Positions 10,151 to 22,341 of a stretch of 64,000 bases of DNA are shown here, piece after piece. Positions within the stretch are counted from its first letter, which is position 1; every line of letters begins with the position of its first letter. The DNA is from Halichoerus grypus (lineage: Eukaryota; Chordata; Mammalia; Carnivora; Phocidae), in NCBI RefSeq assembly GCF_964656455.1, contig NC_135714.1:127094131-127158130 (forward strand). Direction: 5' to 3'. The notes under the pieces are model-generated. The model worked only from the letters and a program-made list of their open reading frames with translations, was not told where the DNA came from and made no database searches. The translations under genes were made by a program, and so were the position numbers.

Positions 10151-13095
10151 TGTCCAATATCAAGCTCTTGGAGCTGAGATGTGTAGCAACCACCAGGCTC
10201 CCTCACTGGTTAAGTAATTTGCTCCCGAGCAACTTCATTGCATCATAAGACTCAAATCTGAACCCCAACAAAGTAATTTGTTATAAGTCCTGGACCTTTG
10301 GAGGTTGTTTGGGGAATGTAGGAACTCACTGTTGAAACTGAATTCCAAGGGTTTGTTGTAAGTGTGGCAAGCCTCATATTTACTTTTTTGGAAAGTACAT
10401 TTTGGCACACACATACAACAACCCATATGATAGTCATATCTTCTGGTCTAAGCATTAGGATGCATGGACTGACATATGTAACACCTCAATATTTCTCCCA
10501 TGCTAGATAAAAAGTGACCCAGGAAATCTGAGACTCATGGCTTTAGTACATACATATTATATTGTCAGAAAGGATTACTTTTACAGAACTTTCTGTCAGA
10601 ATAAGGTTGGCTCCCAGTTGACCATCAACTCCCAGGAAATCAGGGCTTAACTTCCTTAACTTACTCCCATAATAAGGTAATCGATTAATGTGAAAGGCTG
10701 ACTTTGTGAAGCCAGTCCCCAAATGGTGCGGGGGGTGGGGGGAAGCTGTGTAGTGAGAGAATTATACTGCCACTTCTTCAAAAATGGTCGTTGGAAAGGA
10801 ATAAGAGACAGCATAAATGATGCTCTACACATCAGAAAACTCTCTATAGAACAGACAAGAGAATGTTGAACATCATAACCCTTGGGGTTTGGTGCAGATG
10901 TTACATAGTAAATGGAATTTGAGTTGTTGCTGTATAGATTCTCTCATTGTCAAAAATTATGCTCTTTGAGGCCTCTGTCTGAGGCACTGTCCTGTAGTTA
11001 AACAAGAAGATCCTGAAGAAGTCTCAAATGTTACTAAGTGGAATTTACTAAACTGTAGTTAGGGTCTGTCAAAGCTGTCTCATTACCCTGAATGACCAGT
11101 TCCTGGGGTCAAAGTTCCAAGTGACAGTTCTTGTTCCAGAACAAGATATTTAAAACAAAAGGGCAATATTAAACTGGAGCCCAGTTTGAGATCATCTTAA
11201 CACCATCGTTTGGCATTCACTGACCACCGAGAAGGGCAGAAAGTTTTCAATGTGTGTCTGGGTTTGTCAGGAATGAGAGTAGCCTATTTGCTGTTGGGTC
11301 TCTAAGCATAACATTATGTGTGTATGTGTGTGACTCGCCTGCCATCTGAGAACAGGTGCTGGCTTTCTAAAGCTGGTGGCCCTCCCTGACATCCAAATTC
11401 CTCCCAGGCTCTGTGGGCTTGCCAGAGCCATTATTTGTCATTTGTTTAGTTTTCATCTTTCTGAGATAATATGGCAAAGCACAAGACCACAGCTGTGCCT
11501 CTTCTCAAATCCTTTCATATTTAGACTTGGTTTTTGTCTGATGAGGAAAAATTTACCATAAAACATGATGTCTTCTGGATATGGCTAGCAGAGCCAAATA
11601 GGATGGCAATGTCACCTGGCTTTTAAAGACGCTTAAATACTAAAAGGCCAGTTTGCAAGCCTCACATATTTTGTCACTGACACCAAGCTGGGAAAGAAAC
11701 TAAAATATTTTGATCATTGGGTATGGGCATTTGTGGCAGATGGTCTCTTCAGCAGCATTCCATTTGGGGGGTCAGTAGGGGAGAGAGGAGGATATCCAAA
11801 TAGAATATATAAAGTCAAAGAGATAGAAACTTGGCCTCATTTACAAGGCTTTGTGCCAAAGCTTGGAACACCCATGCTTCTCCAGTCAAGTGGGTAGAGG
11901 TTTCCAGTCTGAGCAGTGTGACGGGGATGACAGTTCATTTAAACAGTCTGCTGGGAGGATTTGCTGGGTTGGAAACCCAGGGCCCAGGGAGCCTGAACAG
12001 AATGGGAAAATGTGTATGCCCGTACCATCGATCATGAAGGGGAGGGCTTCCAGTTGTGCCTGCATAAACCCTTGGTAGGAAGAATATTGCCAGAGGCATG
12101 TGTCTATGGAAAAGACTTTGAGAAATGCAGCCAAAAAAAGAGCTGATTCATCTGACTTCACCTTAGGTGACTTTGCATAGGACTGAAATTCCCAGCACAG
12201 CTCCGAGTCTTAAGACCTGGATCCTGCTGGCCGACTGGCTGGCTGGCAGGTCTCCAAAGACTGAGTTGCCTAGAAGATTTGGCCCCTGCCCCCACTCTCA
12301 CCAAACAACCATTATGATAATGCAAATGCACTCAGAAAAAGCACGGGACATTACAAGCTACCAAGTAGAGCTGGGGCTCTTTGAGGTCACAGGATTCTGC
12401 CAATTCCAGCTCACTCGGGTTTTCTGTCTTGATATTATTTATTTATTTGCCTGGAAACTGCAGCTTTTTTTTTTTTTTTTAAATGTTTGGGCAGAGGTAA
12501 GAAAATTATATTGGAGAAAATATTTTTCCCAAGGGCTCAACGAGTACATAAATTGAGAAAGGAAAGGCCTGAGAATGCTATCAGTGTCATAACAATGGAT
12601 CACCATTGCCTTCCTGGTCCTCCTGGTTGAGGATATCTCTCTCAGTCAGCTGCAGTCATTGGTGGACTTGAACTTGGACTAACCTTGGTTGTCTCAGACA
12701 GCAGAGGCCATTTTGAGGTCCCTCACACGCAGGCTTGTGAGCCATAACACATGAGTGCCTACCTGATGACCGACTCAGGTGATGGTTAGCTTAAGGGATA
12801 ACATTTTCTGAGCAACAGCTGTGTGCTAAGGCTTGCTCCACTCTTAGGGGAAGAGAAGAGAGGAAACTGGACCCCAAAGAGCATCCTGCTTATATGTTAT
12901 AAAAATTGTTACTTCTTTTCCTCTTAACATAAAAAGACCAACTAAAGCCCCAAAGTAATTATTCAGAACCAGTAGTTAGGACACCTGGTTTGCAGTACCA
13001 TTCCCCTTAACTATACAAAGAAAGTGACAAGAAGAGAAGACAAGTCAGAATTGAATTTTCTTTCTTTGGCATAAACATATAAATAATTAATTACA
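10151..13095. other. Repeat-poor stretch, no gene recognised
   Basis: Nearly 3 kb with no clear transposable element, apart from a possible MIR scrap near 12810-12850. Open frames up to 129 codons (12167-12556) have no recognisable domain, and that one runs through a T15 tract. It may hold conserved non-coding sequence, which cannot be judged from one species. Confidence 0.45.
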
Positions 13096-13320
13096 TACAG
13101 TATATTACAGTTTACAAAGTGCTTCATGTACATTTTGATATTTTATCTTTGCAGCTGTAAGTATAGATGCTTCCATCTTGTAGATGTGAAAACTAAGTTT
13201 AAAAAGGTCAAATGATTTGCCCAAAGCAAGACAGCTCATTAATGGAGAGCTGGGGGAAAAGGCATGAGTTTAGGATTTCTGAAACAAAGCCTGGTGTTTT
13301 ATTCCTTTCTCACAGCTGCC
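13096..13320 (+). repeat. MIR-family SINE
   Basis: 'cagtttacaaagtgcttcat', 'tcttgtagatgtgaaaacta', 'aaatgatttgcccaaagcaa' and a closing gene-like 'ctcacagctgcctc' follow MIR order. Confidence 0.65.
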
Positions 13321-13734
13321 TCACTTATATAGAGTAGTACTAAGTGAGTACATCACCGCGAAACCTGTAGATTTTTAACTGGGGAATGTTTAAAATGGAA
13401 ATAGCCTGGTACAAAATGAGGCTAATTTTCCCTCTTTGCAGAGGGAGAGATTAGCTTGGGAAAAAGTGTACTAGCAGCCAGGATGAGTGTCATCTGAATA
13501 GGAGAAGTCTTTTCTGACCCTTCTTCCCCTATTGTGGAGCAGAGAGGCGACTGGAGGAAAGTGGATTTTTGCACATCTCTGGCACATATTGTCAATCAAG
13601 TTTCATCCCTAGCTGTGGTTGTGCAGCTTAGATCCTGGGTGGGAGGCAAGACAAGAACTTTGAGTTTCTCTGTCCTTCCTGAAGCTTCCAACCGAAGCTG
13701 CTGGAAACCTGAAAAAGGGGATGTAAAATGTTCG

Positions 13735-14335
13735 GGCTCTCTTCTCTATTTTTATTTTTAACTTTTTATATAATTTCAGACATACAGAAAAGTCACCCAA
13801 ACAGTATACAGAATTCCAGTATATATTTCACTCAGTTCTTAACATTTTACTACATTTTTCACATATATATATATGAAATATATATATGCTATCTACATTT
13901 TTTCTGGACTTTACAAGTAAGTTGCTAATTTAGTGCCCTTTAATTTCTAAATACTTTACTATGTGTTTCCTAACAATCAGAACATTTTCTTATATAATGC
14001 AAATATAATGCAAATATAAAACTCAGGAATTTAACATCAATACAAAAATATAACCTAACCTATAGACTTTATTAGATTTTTCCAGCTGTCCCAATATTGT
14101 CATTTATAACAAAAGAAACTAATAGATGATGCTTTGCATTCAAGAATCATGTCTCTTCAGTTGTCTATAATCTGGAAAAGTTTCTCCATCTGCTTTGACC
14201 TTGATGGGCTTGATACTTTTGAAAATTACCAGTCTATTATTTTGTAGACTGCCTTTCAATTTGGGCTTACTCTGATAATTCCTTCTGAAAATTTATTCTG
14301 GTTGAATTTAGAAGTGAAGAAAAATGTCATTAATA
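13735..14335. repeat. Old L1-type 3' sequence
   Basis: Matches a familiar ancient mammalian repeat: 'taatttcagacatacagaaa', 'ctttactatgtgtttcctaa', 'cagctgtcccaatattgtca', 'tgtctcttcagttgtctata', 'ttattttgtagactgccttt'. I believe it is an L1M 3' region. An AT microsatellite lies at about 13862-13890. Confidence 0.5.
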
Positions 14336-15686
14336 AAGGCATACATAAATCAATGTCCCCAAATTGTAAAGTCACCTCTTTCTTTTCCCTTTTTCCCTAT
14401 TTACTGTTTTCCATACTTAGTACCAATATTCTTTAGGTCAACAACACTATTATATAAATGTCCATTTTTCATTCACAAATTCTGCTTTATTGTTCTTTTA
14501 AAATTTTCTCCCTACTCTTTCCTTTCTTGAAATGTAACAAGTTTGTTCCTTTGCTTTTTCACTAGTTCCTTGCACATTTCCAACAATTTTGTGTGTGTCC
14601 AGTATCCCTAGATGTATAAACTACTCCTTTTCTCTCGTATTTGTTCTATAAGTCCCTTTTGTACCATGTTAGAAACCTTCTTTTTAGGATGATTGTTTCT
14701 CTTTTGGTTAGTGAAGTGACACTAAGGGCATGAATCCATGTGGTATTTAGCGAAGTGTGTAAGCATTACAAGATCTCTTGGAAAGGAGCTCTGAAAATCT
14801 GAGAGTCGTTAGCAGGGCCTCTGTAATTGGCCGTGGAGGGGTGGGCTGGACAGAAAGTGCAGTGTGGAACAAGTAGGCTGCACTCATTTGGAAGTGGAGC
14901 ACTTTCTGTTTCTTTTTAATGCTTCATTGAAGCTGACTTTGAGGGAATTGGGAGCAGTTTCCTGGGTATTTTCCATGTCCCCTCCTTCACTACCAACCCA
15001 CTGTACGTACACCCGTCCTTACACAGCACACTAACTACATAGGAGGAACAGAAATTATCAAGAGCATGTTCTGAAATCACTGGAGAAAAAAGAGATGCTC
15101 AAGTCTGGAGGGCGGTAGAAAGTAGAATGCAAATACGTCTATTCTGCTCTTGCTGTTTGATCATGGAATGCTGGGTAGAGACAGTGACAAAGGGAGCAAG
15201 GTTGTGGAAGTTACAGTTTTCTGTAGGAAAAGGTAGGAACAGTAATAAAAATAAAAATACTTAAAAAGGAAGTGTGTATTTCCTATGCCCCCACAGACTT
15301 AGAGACACAAGTGGCATCATGCAGAGTGAATGTTGTGGGTTGTCTCTGATTCATGCTAACTCTCTTGCATACTCACTCCTGGACATGATGTATCAGAAGG
15401 GATGTCAGTATGACAGAGGCTGATTAAAAGGCTGCTATCTAAAGGTTATTGTAACTATTGCTGTATTGCCAAGTTTTACTCCTTCCTTTTTATGGGTAAT
15501 TCAAAACTCAGGTAATTGAAAATTCAGGATCTATGATTCGGAAGGAAACACAAAATGTAGTGATGGAAATCCTGTGAAAATACAGGTTTCCTTAACTTAT
15601 GTTCCTGAGCCCTTCATACTGGATGTGTTTTCCTGCACATGAAACAGAAAACAATAATGTAACTCAATGATTTTGATGGATATAAC
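14336..15686. other. No gene seen
   Basis: No repeat family or coding exon recognised. A short A-rich patch lies at 15240-15270. Confidence 0.4.
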
Positions 15687-15884
15687 TTTTTTTTAAGATT
15701 TTATTTATTTATTTGATAAAGAGAGAGAGACAGCGAGAGAAGGAACACAAGCAAGGGGAGTGGGAGAGGGAGAAGCAGGCTTCCTGTGGATCAAGGAGCC
15801 TGATGCGGGGCTCAATCCCAGGACCCTGGGACCATGACCTGAGCCGAAGGCAGACACTTAATGACTGAGCCACCCAGGCACCCC
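15687..15884 (-). mobile_element. CAN-SINE
   Basis: Reversed carnivore SINE: T-rich tail and 'aagattttatttatttattt' at the left, and head 'gagccacccaggcacccc' at the right. Flanks 'ggatataactttt' (15678-15690) and 'ggatgtagctttt' (15888-15900) are an imperfect 13-bp target duplication with two differences. Confidence 0.92.
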
Positions 15885-17536
15885 AAAGGATGTAGCTTTT
15901 AAATAAAGGCCATAGACCTAGAACCAAACTGTGATTTAAAAAGAAGAAATTAAAATGGTTTGTATGTGAATAACAACCTCATTTGCACCCTTACTCTATA
16001 ATAATCTCCCCTGTTTATTCTTGACTCTCAATATGTTTATACCAGTCTTTATATTTTAGTGCAGAGTCATATGAATTTTCAAAGCTTTGACATCTTCTGT
16101 TCACACCAATTCAGCCTCTAATATGCCTGAGACATGGCTAGCTGTGGTGGAGCACACAATGAGAATCGAAACATGGCCTCTCCTTGAACAATGTCATACT
16201 TTAGTATAGGGATAACAATCTAGAAATTAAGTTTTACATACATAAAACATTTTTGTACATAAAGATATTGAGAAACAGTAATGATATGACATACCTAATG
16301 GACTCATTTTAAAACAAAGGGCAAAATCAGTAGATTATTTTTCACAACAATAGGATACAAAATCATCATCCAGGCCTGCACTTACTGATATACTGCTTCT
16401 TATTGGTCTCTTCCTGAAGCATGTGAACACTTTGTAACTGTAGACAAAATTATGAATAACTATGGAGTCCAAAGAAGGATGCTCTAAGAAATATGATGAA
16501 GATAAAATTATAACAAGAGATTGGAGATTAATTTGAGAGAATAATTACAAAATAATTTCACTGAAGAAAATTTACAAAGTACAGATATGAAATATTATTT
16601 AAAAAATCATGCACAAAGTCAAACACTGTGATGACCTATTTATTATACCATGAGGTCTATCCTCCCAGATATATGTACACACATGTAAATCAACATAAAT
16701 TTTGGGCCATTTATTTAATAGTATAATGTGCTGGTGTGTCTTTTTCTGGCTTCTGTCCATCTCTTCATTATCTCTATTTTTATGATAATGTTTATTGGTG
16801 CATTATTCTATTATACTGATGTACCATAGTTATTTACCCAATACTAAGTTGTTGAAAATGACATTTCTGTAGTTTTTAAACATTTATTTTTATAAATTAT
16901 CTACCATTTTTTGGCTGTTTACTATCTACCATGCACTTTATTAAGCAGTAAGTTTATGGAGCAGTCTCAACTCACTGGGTCTTGACATGGAACAAATTTG
17001 TTTTTCTGCCTTGTTATTTTAGATACCTGTTCTTTGCTGCACAGCAGTTTCATGGATGACATCTAAAGAAAAATTCCATAACTTTCTGATTATTTTCAAT
17101 TATTAAACATTTGCCCAGTTTAAATCTCAAACTTGAGTTCAGGAGATTCTTCTGAGGGCCCTGTAGGGACTGCTTCATGATGGAGTTCTCTGATATGGAA
17201 GCAGGAGGCTGAATCTGGTTGAGCTACTTCCAACCCCTCAGCTCCCACGTCCCAAAGTTTTTGATCCCTGGGCAGTACTCTGGAGTGGGGCACTAGTAAG
17301 GTCTTCAGCAGGGTTGCTTCACATACAGAAACTTAGATATCTGGACCCCTCAAGATGTAGGGTATGCAGGTTACCCTATTGGGGTGGCCTCTCTGTCTAC
17401 TCAGCCACCTCTCCTCTCTCCAGCTTCTTTCTTGTGTCAGGTAACCACAAGCTGATCAAAAAGTTAGGTACCTAAAATGTCAACTTCTCCTTCTTGCAGA
17501 GACCCCCTAATCATTTCCAGTGATTCATTTGATGCC
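15885..17536. other. No gene; possible old L1 scrap
   Basis: 16735-16900 resembles reversed ancient L1 3' sequence ('gatgtaccatagttatttac'), at low confidence. The remainder is unassigned and non-coding in appearance. Confidence 0.35.
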
Positions 17537-17888
17537 TGGTCTAACCTATTCAGGCTGCTATGGGAAAATACTATAGACTGGGTGGCTTATACACAGCAGA
17601 CAATTATTTCTCACAGTTCTGGAGGCTGGGGAGTCCAAGATCAAGGTGTCTGGTTAGAGCCCACATTCTGGTTCATAGATGGCTCCTTCTCACAGCCTCC
17701 TCACATGGCAGAAGGGATGAAGGAACAAGCTGAGGCTCCTTTTACAAGGACACCTATCTCATTCATGAGGTCTCTCTTTTCATGACCTAATCACCCCCCA
17801 AAACCTCAACTCCAAATACCATCACATCAGGGGAATTGGCTTCAATAGATGAATTTGGTGGGGGGACACAAACATTCATTCCCTAGCA
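17537..17888 (-). repeat. MaLR LTR (MST/MLT1 type)
   Basis: In reverse orientation it begins TG with 'aatgaatgtttgtgtccccc' and continues with 'gatggtatttggagttgagg', 'gattaggtcatgaaaagaga', 'gaaggagccatctatgaacc', 'ccttgatcttggactcccc' and 'ctccagaactgtgagaaata', ending in CA. This is the classic mammalian MaLR LTR. It is non-coding. Confidence 0.85.
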
Positions 17889-18184
17889 GAGCCCCACCAA
17901 ACGAACTTCTCCCCAACTTAGTTAAAGCATGCCCCTTGAGGGGAGAAAACACAAAACAAAACAAAACTATAGTCATGCCCCAATGAGCTGACAACTCACT
18001 ACACTGAAGACTTTCTTGTCTTTTGCATCACCTGTCTTTTGCTTGTACAGACTGTAGTTTATATAGAGGGTCTGCATTTGTGTTTCTAAACCTTAGTATG
18101 CACATGAGTTACCCAGAGAACTTATTAAAATGAAGATTTTAGTTCCATAGTTCTGGGGTTCTTTCACATACATTACCCTACTTA

Positions 18185-18360
18185 TTCTTCTTCACATAAA
18201 CTTGCTTTTATTATCTCTGTTTACCAACAAAGAAACTGAGGCTTTGAAAAGTTAAATAACTCACCCTATGTTACATAGTTATACATATAAAACCAAGAAA
18301 AAACACAGCTCTATTCAATCTCTTTTCAACCCTTTCCCCCAGGGATTCTTGCTAATGCAG
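18185..18360 (+). repeat. MIR fragment
   Basis: 'caacaaagaaactgaggctt', then 'gaaaagttaaataactcacc', is the MIR core and tail order. Confidence 0.6.
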
Positions 18361-18439
18361 CAATATTTCACACAATGTCTCACACCTTAGTCCAATTTTC
18401 ACAAAAACGGTCAGATTTTTTTTTCTGTAATAATAAGAC

Positions 18440-18655
18440 TAGTAGCTGAAGTTTGTTAAGTCTTACTAAGTTCCGGGCCCAGTGCTGAGGACAACTTTCC
18501 CTGTAATGTCTTGTTAATTTTCACTTCTATCCAAAGAGGTAGGAGCTAGTATAATTTAGACTCGGAGAAGTTAAGAAAGTGAAGGACCTGGGATTAGAAC
18601 TATGAGCTTCTTCACTCCAAAGCCTAAGTTTTTAACCATAACCCAGTGTTGAGGT
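18440..18655 (+). repeat. MIR fragment
   Basis: 'ctaagttccgggcccagtgc', 'aaagaggtaggagctagtat' and 'cctgggattagaactatgag' match MIR order. It is a second copy directly after the one at 18185. Confidence 0.65.
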
Positions 18656-20654
18656 ATATATTGCTATGGCAATATCTTTTTAGTTTTAATTCCATAAAAA
18701 TAGAGATAATTTCAGTGAGCTGCAAAAAAAAAGTGAGGATAGTGAGATGGATGTTAGATGATTCTGCAAGTCGTAATAAAGAGATTTGCTCCCAAATTAC
18801 TTAGAGTGTTCTATAAACTTCCAACACATATTCCCTGAGATATGATGATAATTTTTTAGATCCAAACTGTTGCATGGACTTAGTGTTTGTCATCTCATAA
18901 GATGGTGCTCCTGGAAGTACACATTTCTGGATCTCCTGCCAATTTGTAGCATGAGTGGTATGTATGTAGTGTGAGATGAGGAGAGTTTAAATGACTTTTC
19001 CAGGGTGACAATGAGATAGTTGTGGGGCTTGACTTAGAATCCAGCTCTGGCATGTACTCCCAGGTTGTATTCAGCCAGGCTACATCGCATGTCCCTTTGT
19101 ACCTGACTTTGGGAAAATGTGCTGTTTCAGAATCTGGTCTCCATAATCTGTTAAGCATCCCTTAAAGGAATAGGTGTATTAGGGCTCTCATTGCAATTTC
19201 CACAATGGACTCTAGCTTCTGCTCACTGAACCCAGCTCTTTGTCAATATGTGATTCCTTGGTAGACATCAGGAGGCCCCAGCACAGACCATAGCTACTCC
19301 TGGAAACATGAGCCTGCTCTTACTCTGTACCTATATGCCAGTGACTGGGCATCCTTTTGCCTTTAATGAGATTTTGCAGTGACAGGATTGGAACAGATTG
19401 CTGGCATTATGGCAGCCAGGATATTGTCAGGAGGAACTTGGCAGTGCTTATAGGTGTTATGATGCTGGCTCTTTGCTCAAGGGCAAGAATATCGAAGGGA
19501 AAATTAGAGATGAAACAGAAAGGGAGAGGTAATGTCAGAAAGGTTCAGAAGATGAAACTGGTAGCAGTAAATACATGGGAAATTATTTGAGGTTTACATA
19601 CTTTGAGTCCTTGGTGACTGAAGACATAGCCAAGAATTGCTTCAGTGATATTCCTTCATAAATCTGCATAATAATCTCTCGGTGGGGATTTGGTGAAATT
19701 ACAAGTATTCATTTACTAAATTGGGTTCAGTGTCTGTATCATGCACGCCATATGAATATTCAGTGCAGTGAATTCTTCCCAAGCTATGTTGAAGTTAACA
19801 CATAAGCTGAATATAACTCAAGTAGAACTCAAAATTGCATGCTTATTTTATCCTAACAGAGGTCCTAGTGTCTTAAAGAATTAGACCCACCCCCACCCCC
19901 AATATGTCAATTAATACTCATTGTAATAAAACAAAATGTAAAGGCTTTCAGTATTTGTATCTGATTTTTGGCATAAAGTAGTTTTCTTTATAATAGAGGA
20001 TTAGGATAATAATACACAGGGCTATGAATGGTTCCTTAGAACTCAGTGGCAGCTGCCAAGCAGATTCAGGAAGAATGTTTAATTACAATGCTCAGTAATA
20101 ACAACAAAGGAAAAGTTCAATGAGAAGAAATGACTCTATTATAAGACAGAGATCTGTGCTGAGTGGAGGAGGTATAATGGAGCCTTTTCTAGACCATAGA
20201 TATTTGTTGTAGCTAAAGTTGCATCGGCAGCTGATGAGCATTTTGCCTTAAAATTTGACCATTTTTTCTTCTCAAAGAAACTCGGTTGGTTTTCCAGGTT
20301 AAGCATTCAGAATCACTTCAATTTCAAAAAAAAATTATTTCCTAAAATGAAAACTATGAATAATTTTCAAAGAAGGGTTGATCACCTCTAGTTCTCTATA
20401 GCAAAAGAACACTTGACCAGGCACTTTGAGATCTTTTCCAGAACTCTGTAACAAACCAACTGTGGGGCCCTCAAACAGCTATGTAATATCTTTCAGCCTC
20501 TTTGAACTATGAAATTCTCCACAATATTCTGATTTTTAATATATAGTCAAAATACTCCTTTTGGAGCATTCTTGGTCATAATATTTTATATTGCCCTAAA
20601 ATATAGTATGACTTTATATCCACAGTAGATGGTCAAATGTGATATGCGAAATTT
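18656..20654. other. No gene seen
   Basis: Two kilobases with no repeat or exon that I recognise. Open frames stay below 90 codons and show no family signature. Confidence 0.4.
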
Positions 20655-20890
20655 TATTGATAGGTAATATTTGTTTGTACTTCTTATATGGCAGTCATTA
20701 TGCTAAATGTGTTTTACATGCCAAATGTCAACATACAAGGTAACTTTATTAATATCTTCAATATATATATGGAGTAATTGAAGCTCAGAAAGTTTAAGTC
20801 ACTTGCACAATATCATGTATTTAGTAAGAAGCAAAACTGAGACTCAAAGTCAAGTTTCTCTGACTCCAACAATGATAGCTTTCACTGTTC
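20655..20890 (+). repeat. MIR-family SINE
   Basis: 'tatggcagtcattatgctaa', 'ggagtaattgaagctcagaa', 'agtcacttgcacaatatcat' and 'ctctgactccaacaatg' follow MIR order. Confidence 0.65.
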
Positions 20891-22229
20891 TGAACCACCT
20901 TCCTTTAGGACAATTTATAGATACATGGTGAGCTTCCTGTGTCCATCACTAGTGTGTGCTGAGGAAATGGGCTTGGGTTCTTAACTGAGTGTGTTACTCA
21001 CCTAAAAAGATCTAGAATGAGAAATGGGAGAATGTTATTTAAAGGACAAATCCTTTAAAGGATTTTAGAGGAACTGAAAGAGAGAGAGTGGAAGTTCATT
21101 TTCACTGTACTTAGCAATAGCAAACAATTAGTGAGGTCAGTTTTCTCCTATTTTTACTTTTATATCTCTGTGTCTATAAGGCAGATGTGGCAGAAACAGA
21201 AACACACAAATGCACAAACAGCACTTGGGAAGACAGTTCATGAGAGTGGGTTGCAGATACAAAGGAGGAAGAAGTAACCTAACTTGTATGGGTTTTGCCA
21301 ATTGGGGAAAGCTTTGAAAAGCTAATGCTAGGGACTTGAGGAAGGAATTAAATGTTAAGTACGAAAGAAGATCATTTTAGCGGAGATAGTATGTACTGAT
21401 TAGAAGACATAAAGGTTGTAGCTAGAGAATTGGCTGTGGAGTTGTCTTGATGATGTAAGATGAGCAAAGTTTGAGGAAAAGAATTTCATGGTGGTTATCA
21501 AGAGACATGAATAAAATATCTGGAAGGAGATTCATCAGTCTTAGGTGGTGAGTTGTCAAGATGCAATCCTGCATAGGGAATGCCTCTTAATGGGGATATT
21601 TGGACTTAGAGGGGTGGTAGAAGGGGAAATGTGTGCCAAAATCAGCTTAAAGTTACAGTAACTTATGAGAATATAAAACAAGATTCCCAGACATGAAATT
21701 AGAGAAAATTTATATTTCTGTAAAGAAGTTCAGATTTAGATCCCATCAAACATGATAATCAGGTATAATGGAAACAGCTACAGCTTGCCAAAGAAAACTG
21801 TAGAATAATAATAAAAAGGTCTTTTTGGATTCTTATAACTAATGAGAAGATTGGAGAGTATTTTGAAGAGGTAGAGGGTGATATTTATTATGTCAAAGCC
21901 AAAAGACCAATAGAAAATATAATAATTATGTTGGAAAGCAGGCTTTGGCATTTGGCCTAAAGGGATTAGGGAAGACAAAAGTGGTCAAGGGCAAATTGAA
22001 TTGACATAGTTTCTCCTTGGAAATTTGCTCTGAACATGCTCCATTAAGATTTGTGTCATTGTTAGGCTACCATAAAGATTAAAGTAAAAATTTCTTTGTT
22101 CTTAAATTCATAGACTCCAAATCCAGTACTAGATGTGAGGTCCTTCTATATTCATAGTATAAGCAAAGAAGAAAACCATGTGCAAAAGAAGCTGTCCTTC
22201 TCATACTATTTAGAGGCCATATAAATATA
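20891..22229. other. No gene seen
   Basis: Unassigned sequence without coding signature. Confidence 0.4.
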
Positions 22230-22341
22230 TATTTTTTAAATTAATTTATTTAAGTAATCGCTACACCCAACATGGGGCTCAAACTCATCACCCCGAGATC
22301 AAAAGTCACGTGCTCTTCTGACTGAGCCAGTCAGGTGCCCC
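22230..22341 (-). mobile_element. CAN-SINE, short old copy
   Basis: Reversed, about 110 bp: A/T-rich tail at the left, then 'aacatggggctcaaactcat', 'accccgagatcaaaagtcac' and head 'gagccagtcaggtgcccc'. The 'gatcaagagtcacatgctc' type of body marks an older subfamily than the copies at 40.6 or 62.4 kb. Confidence 0.85.

Noticed and set aside
12167..12556. 129-codon open frame in repeat-poor DNA
   Set aside because: It runs through a T15 tract (poly-Phe), has no recognisable domain, and shows no promoter or splice support.
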